Below, one piece after another: positions 44,101 to 53,100 of a stretch of DNA of 64,000 nucleotides. Under the pieces are notes generated by a model. It saw only the letters and a list, made by a program, of their open reading frames with translations, had not been told where the DNA came from and ran no database searches. Numbering within the stretch: position 1 is the stretch's first letter; each line of letters opens with the position of its first letter. The stretch spans positions 930,001-994,000 of the forward strand of contig BROE01000024.1 of the NCBI GenBank assembly GCA_036571765.1. The letters are read 5' to 3'. The DNA comes from Plecoglossus altivelis. Taxonomy: Eukaryota > Chordata > Actinopteri > Osmeriformes > Plecoglossidae. The translations under genes were made by a program, and so were the position numbers.

Positions 44101-47100
44101 CAATTGGGAGACCATAGGCAGACTAGGGAACCTACATTTGTATTAAAAAAGCAACTAATTAGGTGAAATGTTCATGCCATGGGGCCCTTAATAGATATTC
44201 ATTTAAATTTAGCTGAACCTGTGGTGTTTTCGGAAAAGAAATTTCCATTATATGTTTTCACATCATTTTCACTTATTTGCAACAGGGGTTCAGATGTAAA
44301 TCTCTCACCACGTCTTTAAAAGACATGGGGCGAGGGGGCTTGAAAGAGAGGGGATCGAGGACTAAAGAACGTCTTAATTCACATTTGCTAAATATGTGAT
44401 GAGCTATACAATCTAAAGGTTGTTGCAAATTAACACTACAGGCATGAGGATCTGTGGTAATGCATCCTATGATTTACTGTATGTAACTGAATCCATGAAG
44501 CAAAAGGTTTATAAAGGACCTTCAAGGACATCGTTCATGTCAATCGTGAAGTGTCATTTCATTTTAATAAACTGGTGGATATGCTGTCATAATATGCAAC
44601 TTAAACATAGTCATGTATTAAGAGTATTGTACAAGCACATTTGCAAATTGATGTTGAAACTTAGTGCTCTGAGTTGGTGCATGTCAGTGTAGGAACTGGT
44701 AACCTTAACTAGGTTTCAACATGTTTATTATTTGATTGGAACTCTCTTTTATACATTTATAGTTAGATTTTACATTTAACTGACATGTTAAATATAAAAT
44801 GTCATTTAGCAAGTTATTTAACTCCAACAACTACACTCACCTAAAGGATTATTAGGAACACCTCTTCAATCTCATGAATGCAATTATCTAATCAACCAAT
44901 CACATGACAGTTGCTTCAATGCATTTAGGGATGTGGTCCTGGTCAAGACAATCTCCTGAATTCCAAACTGAATGTCATAATGGGAAAGAAAGGTGATATA
45001 AGCAATTTTGAGCGTGGCATGGTTGTTGGTGCCTGACGGGCCGGTCTTAATATTTCACAATCTGCTAAGTTACTCGGATTTTCACACACAACCATTTCTA
45101 GGGTTTACAAAGAATGGTGTAATGAAAAACATCCAGTATGCGGCAGGGGAATGGGCCCACTGATTCAAGCTGATAGAAGAGCAACTTTGACTGAAATAAC
45201 CACTCATTACAATCAAGGTATGCAGCAAAGCATTTGTGAAGCCACAACACGCAGATCCTTGAGGCAGATGGGCTACAACAGCACACGACCCCACCGGGTA
45301 GCACTCATCTCCACTACAAATAGGAAAAAGAGGCTACAATTTGCCCGAGCTAACCAAAATTGGACAGTTGAAGACTGGAAAAATGTTGCCTGGTCTGATG
45401 AGTCTCGATTTCTGTTGATATTCAGATGGTAGTCATAATTTGGCGTGAACAGAATGAGAACATGGATCCATCATGCCTTGTTACCACTGTGCAGGCTGGT
45501 GGTGGTGGTGTTATGGTGTTTGGATGGATGGATGGATGTTTTCTTGGCACACTTTAGGCCCCTTAGTGCCGATTGGGCATCGTTTAAATGCTACAGACTA
45601 CCTGAGCATTGTTTCTGACAATGTCCATCCCTTTATGACCACCATGTACTCATCCTCTGATGGCTACTTCCAGCAGGATAATGCACCATGTCACAAAGCT
45701 CGAATAATTTCAAATTGGTTTCTTGAACATGATAATGAGTTCACTGTACTAAAATGGCCCCTACAGTCACCAGATCTCAACCCAATAGAGCATCTTTGGG
45801 ATGTGGTGGAACGGGAGCCTCGTACCCTGGATGTGCATCCCAGAAATCTCCATCAACTGCAAGATGCTATCCTATCAATATGGGCCAACATTTCTAAAGA
45901 ATGCTTTCAGCACCTTGTTGAATCAATGCCACGTAGAATTAAGGCAGTTCTGAAGGCGAAAGGGGGTCAAACACAATATTAGTATGGTGTTCCTAACAAT
46001 CCTTTAGGTGAGTGTATAACACAGCTTTTAATACAACTTTAGCCTGCATACATGTTAGAGACCTAACTATAAAACCTGCCTATGACTACTGAGTCAATGT
46101 AGGAAGTCGGTTGGGCTAAAGCTGTTCCATAAAGGCCACTTCAAGTTCACACAATCCACTAACTAAAATCTGATTCAAGAAGTAAAAATAATTGCCAATG
46201 CATTCAGTCCTTAAGTAGCCTGATCCACCCCAACAAAACGCAAAGTTTACAGTCACATGACTTCTTCCCGAAAATACATGATCTTTAACCTATGGTCTGC
46301 ACCTCTCTTTCACCAACTGTCTCTGGAGTGAAGGGTGGGGGCTTGGTCAGGGCAGTCTTGACAGAAGGCTTGGGAGGTGTGTGCATTGCCCCAAGCTTGC
46401 ATGTTTCAGGGGCCTGTATGTTTCAGTGAGAAGTTGGAGCAAACTGTGGAACAAGAGAGAATCATATGACGGGGCCTTACGAATTAGCCAAGAAAGCATA
46501 TTTCAAATATTCACAATAAATATCTATTTTTTTAATCTTACATTCAACTATTTCATAGATTTCTGTACTAAACGCTGTCAAGAGTTTTCATACGTACTTA
46601 CGATTTAAGCAGATTTTCAGTTTATGAATAGCGGATGTGTAAAGGGATATTTTAGCGTCAGACATTAATTAGATGTCCCTTTAAAGACAATTGGAGAGAT
46701 ATGGAATTGACACTACACATGGTGACATTTTGTACTGTCTTCGTTGTGTGTGGAACCAAACAAATCCATGGGGTAATGTGGTATTGATTTTTGCCCACAT
46801 GAAATATGGGCAGCAGGTGTAAATTCATCAATGGGATAAATCTGCCATATTCTATAATATATTTTTTTTTTTACCTTTGTATTGTGTTAGGGGTCAAAAA
46901 TGTCCTGCACCTATGTTTATCAGCAGAGACTACCCCCTAAAAGTTATTTTTTAAACTTGAACATTTATGACATTTCCTCAAGTGACGCCAACATTAGAAA
47001 AAGTGGAATATTGCCTTTTGTCATATTCTCATGAAAGCTGCACACCACTAGGATACAAAGATTATCTTCAGGTTATTTTTGACCCGGCTGTCATAAAACT

Positions 47101-50100
47101 ATTATACACACCACAAAAACACAAGAGACACTCATACACATGATAAGATACTTGAACTATTGTGCTATTGATTGAACTCAGACAGACCGAAAGCCTTCAT
47201 GTGCAAGTGCAGCATCTCCCAACCCCACACAACTCAAGTTAAGACAAAAAATACATGATTTCAGAATAAACTAATTCAATTTCAGTACAAATAAACACTT
47301 GACAACATTTTTGGAAAATGGGGAATACAGACAGAGGCTATGAAGGTGCTGCAAATGACAGTACCCCCAGTTCTCTCTTTGCTGAAGGCATGAGAGCACA
47401 TTTCAGTGCCCAGCAAGTGATCAGATTCGCCCAGATGTCCAGAAGGAACTAAAACACAATTTCGAAGAGGAGATGATATCGTAAGAAGATGAGGAAGAAT
47501 ACAATCCAGACCATGATGAGTCATCTTCAGATGAAGAAATCCCCGAAGCTGAACGAGAGACATTTTTAGCAAAGAACAGTCAAAAAACATGGTCCTCTTT
47601 ACCATATGGGGACCAGGGAAGGATTTCAGCACACAATGTCAGAAGTATGGTCCCAGGGTCAACAAGGCATGCAGTTGCCCATGCTCAAGACATTGCCTCA
47701 ACATTAAACTTGTTTATCACACCAGCTATCGAGACGATGATCCTTGAGAAGACTAATTTGGAGGGTTTGCGTAAATATGGAGACAACCGGAAGAGGATGG
47801 ATGAGATTGAATTACGTGCTTACATAGGGGCTGCTTATCTTAGTAGGTATGTACAAATTTGAGGTGAGGCTACATATAGTGTCAGGGGCGCAGAGATTGG
47901 AAGGTCAATTTTCCATGCCACAATGCTGCAGAAACATTCTCAAGAATGCTGAGATTTGATAAACATGAGTTAAGACCAGCAAGATGTGTGGGAGACAAAC
48001 TGGCAGCCATAAGAGATGTCTGGGAAAAGTGAGTGAAGTGTCTTCCAGGTAAGAAGAGAAGTCCAACCAAGAAGGACTGTAAAACTCATGAGAAATACAT
48101 CTGCAAAGCACGTGTGCACACTTGCTTACTGTCCTAAATGTGCTAAATAGAGTTGAACGATTTTTTAATTAATATTATTGTTATTTAGTGTTTTTATTTA
48201 TTGTTTATGTTTATACACCTTGTGGGTGGTGGCAATTGTTAGAAAAATAGCAGAAGACTAGTATTTTGCACCACCGTCACATCTTCCAAGGAGGAAGCAA
48301 AGGCTGGGGACTTGGAGGCGGACTCGTCTATAACCCAAGCTGAAGTCACTGAGGTGGTCGGTGGGCTCCTCGGTGACAAGGCACCGGGGAGGATGAGGTC
48401 CATGGAAATTGTAGGGCAGTCTTCGCTGACACGTCTCTGCAACATTGCGCAGCAGCTTAGGACAGTGCCTCTGGACTGGCAGACTGAGGTGGTGGTCCCC
48501 CTACTTAAGAAGTGGGACTCCAGAGTGTGTTCCAACTACAGAGGGATCACAGTCCTCAGCCTCCCCTCTAATGTCTACGCCAGGGTAATGGAGAGGAAAA
48601 TATGACCGACAGTTGAACCTCGGATTCAGGAGAAGCAATGTGGTTTTTGTCCCGGTCACAGAACACTGGACCACCTCTATACTCTCCATCGGGTCCTTGA
48701 GGGGTTCATAGGAGTTTGCCCAACCAGAACACATGTGGTTTGGGGATCTGGAGAAGTTGTTTGACCATCCGGTCCCTGTAAGACCGTAAAAGGAGCTGTG
48801 TTTGCATTGCCAGTAGTAAGTCAGACCTGTTCCAGGTGCATTTTGGACTCCACCAGGGCTGCCCTTTGTCTCTGGTTGTGTTAATTATTTTTATGTACAG
48901 AATTTCTAGGTGCAGTCAGGGACCAGAGGGTGTCCTGTTCAGGGAGCACAGGATCTCATCTCTGCTGTTTGCAGATGATTTTGTCTTGATGGCTTCATCA
49001 GACCAGGACCTGCAGCATGCACAGGAGCAGCTTGCAGCCGAGTTTGAAGCGGCTGGGATGAGAATCAGCACCTCCAAATCCAAGGCCATGTTTCTTGATT
49101 GGAAAATGTTGCTTTCCCCCTTTGGGTGGGTGCGAAGTCCTTGCCCAAGTGGAGGCCTTCAAGTTTATCTGGGTCTTTTTCACGAGTGAGGTAAGGACGG
49201 AGTGTGAGATTGACAGGCGGATTAGTACAGCATCTACAGTGATGCGGTTTCTATTATCGGACTGTTGTGGTGAAGTTGGAGCTGAGTCAATAGGTAAAGT
49301 TCTCAATTTACCGGCCAATGTACAATCCTACTCTCACCTATGTCTGAATGAATTTTCTGTGCAGGGTGGCCGTGTGCTCCCTTACAGATAGGGTGAGGAG
49401 CTCAGTTACACAGGAGGACCTCGAAGTAGAGCCGCTGCTCCTCTATGTCAAGTAGAGCCAGCTGAGGTGGCTCGGCTCCTGGACCGCTCCCTCAGGAGGT
49501 GTTCCAGGCATGTCCCACCGGGAGGCGAACCCGGGGATGACTCAGGACAAGCTGGAGTGATTATGTCACTTAACTGGCCAGGGGCTGCCTTGGGATCCAC
49601 TCGGAAGAGCTATAGGAGGTGTGAGTGGAGAAGGAAGTGCTCAGACTGCTCCCCCATGACCCGGCCCCTGATAAAGCTGAGCAAAATAGATAGATGGATA
49701 GTATTTTGCAGTTTAATTCCTCATTGTACAATATGTAAGAATGTATCACTATGTTGCCAACAAAGTTCAAAACTGTTGTTGTGAAAATGCATTACAAACT
49801 ACTTTATGTACAAGTGAGTTGTAATAAAAACTAGTGGTTGTCCACTGATTAAAAGCAGTCTCTCTGCACCCTGAAGAAGTAAAACCCACAGTCAAATGGT
49901 GTGATGAATAACAGGTTGTTTCTTCATGCTAAATAGATAGAAATAGAAATAGATAGGGTTTAAAATTAAAGGAACCTGCTGTATTTTAGGGGTTTGGCAA
50001 GTTGGGTCATTTGTAGCCTTAAAGGACAAGGGAAGTAGACTAAATATGAAGACAGCACAAGGGTCAAATAGGTTATTGAAAGGAATGTATCCTGTATCCT

Positions 50101-53100
50101 GTTTGATTGTTGTTATATACATTTATGTGTTGATGGATGCCAAAACTATCGGCACATTGCAAATGTGCACAAAATTCAGCAACAAATAATTCGTGAAATG
50201 ACAACAGTGCAAATTATGCAAATTATGCCCTATTGCAACCATTTTAGCCTCCTTGGACTGTTTTTAAGGCCTAGATATAGCAAGAACAATAGTTTGATTT
50301 TATTCCTCTCTGTCAGTTGTACGTTATTCATAAGAATGCAATACAGAAAATACAAGACTATTTTACAGCATTGCATGACTCAAAGGAAAAAATACAATAA
50401 TTAATGCAAACATATAGCCAACAGCCCTTAGGCAGCCATGCTGCACATGAATCAGAAAGATTTGTCTTGTCTGAAGTTTTGTCTGAGTTCAATCAAGCAC
50501 ATACAATCTAATTGCCTCATTGTGGATGTGCATGTGTGTGCGCGTTAAACAGAGTTCCGTGTCATTCTGGCCCCTAAAGAGAACACAAGGGTTAAGATGT
50601 GCATAAGTGACTAGAATAGATTTGGTGGTTAATCAAGTATTTCAGAGATTACATAATTTCCATTTTGAGTATTATAGACAGCCATTGAGAATAACTGTTA
50701 TCACCAGCATCACAGGCACTGCGCTTCCTATCATTCCAGTTGTGTCACCAACATCATAGTGGGCACTGTGCTCCATCTATAATTTCAGGAACCTATGTGC
50801 CACCAATTTGATCACAGGCACTGTGTACCATCTATCAGAGATGGGGACTTCAGACTCGGACTCGAGTCGGACTTAAGTCCCTGTTTTCAGAGACTCGCGA
50901 CTCAACTCGGACTCGTACCTAAAGACTTGAGACTTGACTCGGACTTGTGATTTAAGACTCGTGAACATACGAGTCATGTTCAACGCGCCCTGTCGTGAAC
51001 TTGTTCTCAATCCCATCACCCCCCTCTGTTTCTCCCCTTCCCCGAGAGCTGCGCCTTGCCCATAAATAGTTGCCTGCGCTGCGTCCAATGTTGATGACGT
51101 ATGCAGATGCGACGGCAGCTCACTGTTCCCAAACAAACTATGGCGGACACGCTGCAGGCTCCGTCGGCGCTGCCGTTTATCATTAGTTTCGGCTTTAAAG
51201 ATTTTGTACAATGTCACGACAAGAGAATTGCCAAATGTAAAGTGTGTGGGGTTCAAATTTGTGACGCCAGGACGACAACGTCTAACTTTATCAGACACTT
51301 GAAAACACACAATGATAGGTGAGTTAGCACCGAGCTAGCTAGTTTTAACAACAACCCTAAGTTTTCCGCACAGACTGTACAGTAATGGGCACAGCCATTA
51401 CATGTTAGCTTTTTGCCGCAAGTTTAAAATAGATTCCCGCCTAAGATTACTTGTTTTGCTGTCTCAGTGTCAAAGGTGTAGCACTTGCATGAATAACCAG
51501 CACTAATATAACGTTCAGAAGTACAAGTTAAGAAAATTTAACTATTTCTTATTTTTATCAACAGGTACAGATAATATATCAGCCAAAAGAGCCAGCCAAG
51601 TGCAGCTGACTGACAGTGCAGCATTGAACCCTTTTTCTATAGAGGAGGTGTACAGACATACAGCCAGGGTCATCCCAGGAAGAAAGCCATTACAGAGGCC
51701 ATTTTAGGGAACTCATCATCGCATGTGATCTGCCACTTTCCCTAGTTGAAAATACAAATTTGAGAAAATTCATGTCAGTTGTGGAGGAGAAATACAGCCC
51801 CATAAGCAGAAGTATTGTAAACAGGCGCTTGAATGAACTTGCACGAGAAATGGACTCAACAATGAAACAAAAGCTTGAAAAAGCCTCAACTGTTAATGTG
51901 ACAGTAGACATTTGGACAGACCGGACCATGCGAGGATATCTGGGAGTTACTGCTCACTTTATGGAACTGGAAACAAGAGCCCCCACACTGCACACCCCTG
52001 CTACTAGTGTTGCAGTTGAGAGGGTTTTTAGCCAGGGTGGTCTCATTATGCGCCCACATAGAGCAAGGATTGGTGCTGACACACGAGCAAGTTTGATTTT
52101 TCTGAAGTGTAATGTCCCACTTATGTAAAAGGAGTTCATCTTTATAAAAATGAATCCAAATAGTTTATCTTAGTTTATTTTTTGTTTCCAAAAAGTTGCC
52201 ATTAGACAGTAATGTTGCATATTTTTTCCAAAGCTTAAGTGGCAAATGCAATCCATATTAAGTATTTTATTTAATATATTTTGGTAATATATTGTCTTTG
52301 TTTAATATTTAAATAAGATGCCAGAATTAACAGTATAGTTTGTTTTCCAAATAGGCTCTAGGATACTAATTTGTAATAATAATAATAATTTGTATTTGTG
52401 CATGTTGTGTGTGTGTCACTAGTAATAATAATAATAATAATATCAATAATTACAATATGTTCATCCTGCCAGAGGTATCCTAACAAGTATATTAAAAAAT
52501 AGATTTTTCCCTGACAGAGGAATCCTTATCAAACTATTTAACAAGATTATATTAACAGACAGTTTCCCACAGCTTTATTTGTTCATATGTACCTAGGGTG
52601 CCAACAACACTTGAATTCACTGTATATGTGAAATATAAACATGGACATTTGTTGGATTTTAAAATCCTCACAATTGATTGACGTGGGGTCTACTTGTTAA
52701 ATGGTTAGTGTGGGTGTAGACATTAAGATTCTTCTAGCCAGATGAGAAAAGTGTGATATTTTAGGCTTCAATATAGACTTTAGATTGAACCACAAGTAAA
52801 AAGGCTCCACTATCATGGGAACATTTTAGCAGCCACTACCTCTGTATTCTTTTTTGTGGGGGATGGAAGAGCATACCAAGTTTGTGAATCATGTGGACAG
52901 AGCCTAGCTTTGTTGGGAGAGTTTACTTGGTAAATTGTTGGCAATGACTTTAGTGTAGTCCTGGCATCCTGGCCCTGTACTGCTCTATTGGTTGAGTTCA
53001 GTGCTTGCAATGTCATCATGGGTTCAATTCCTACTGGCCAGTGGTGGACTGTAACAGGTATGTATGCAACAACAGCATGTCATACATGAAGTTATACACT

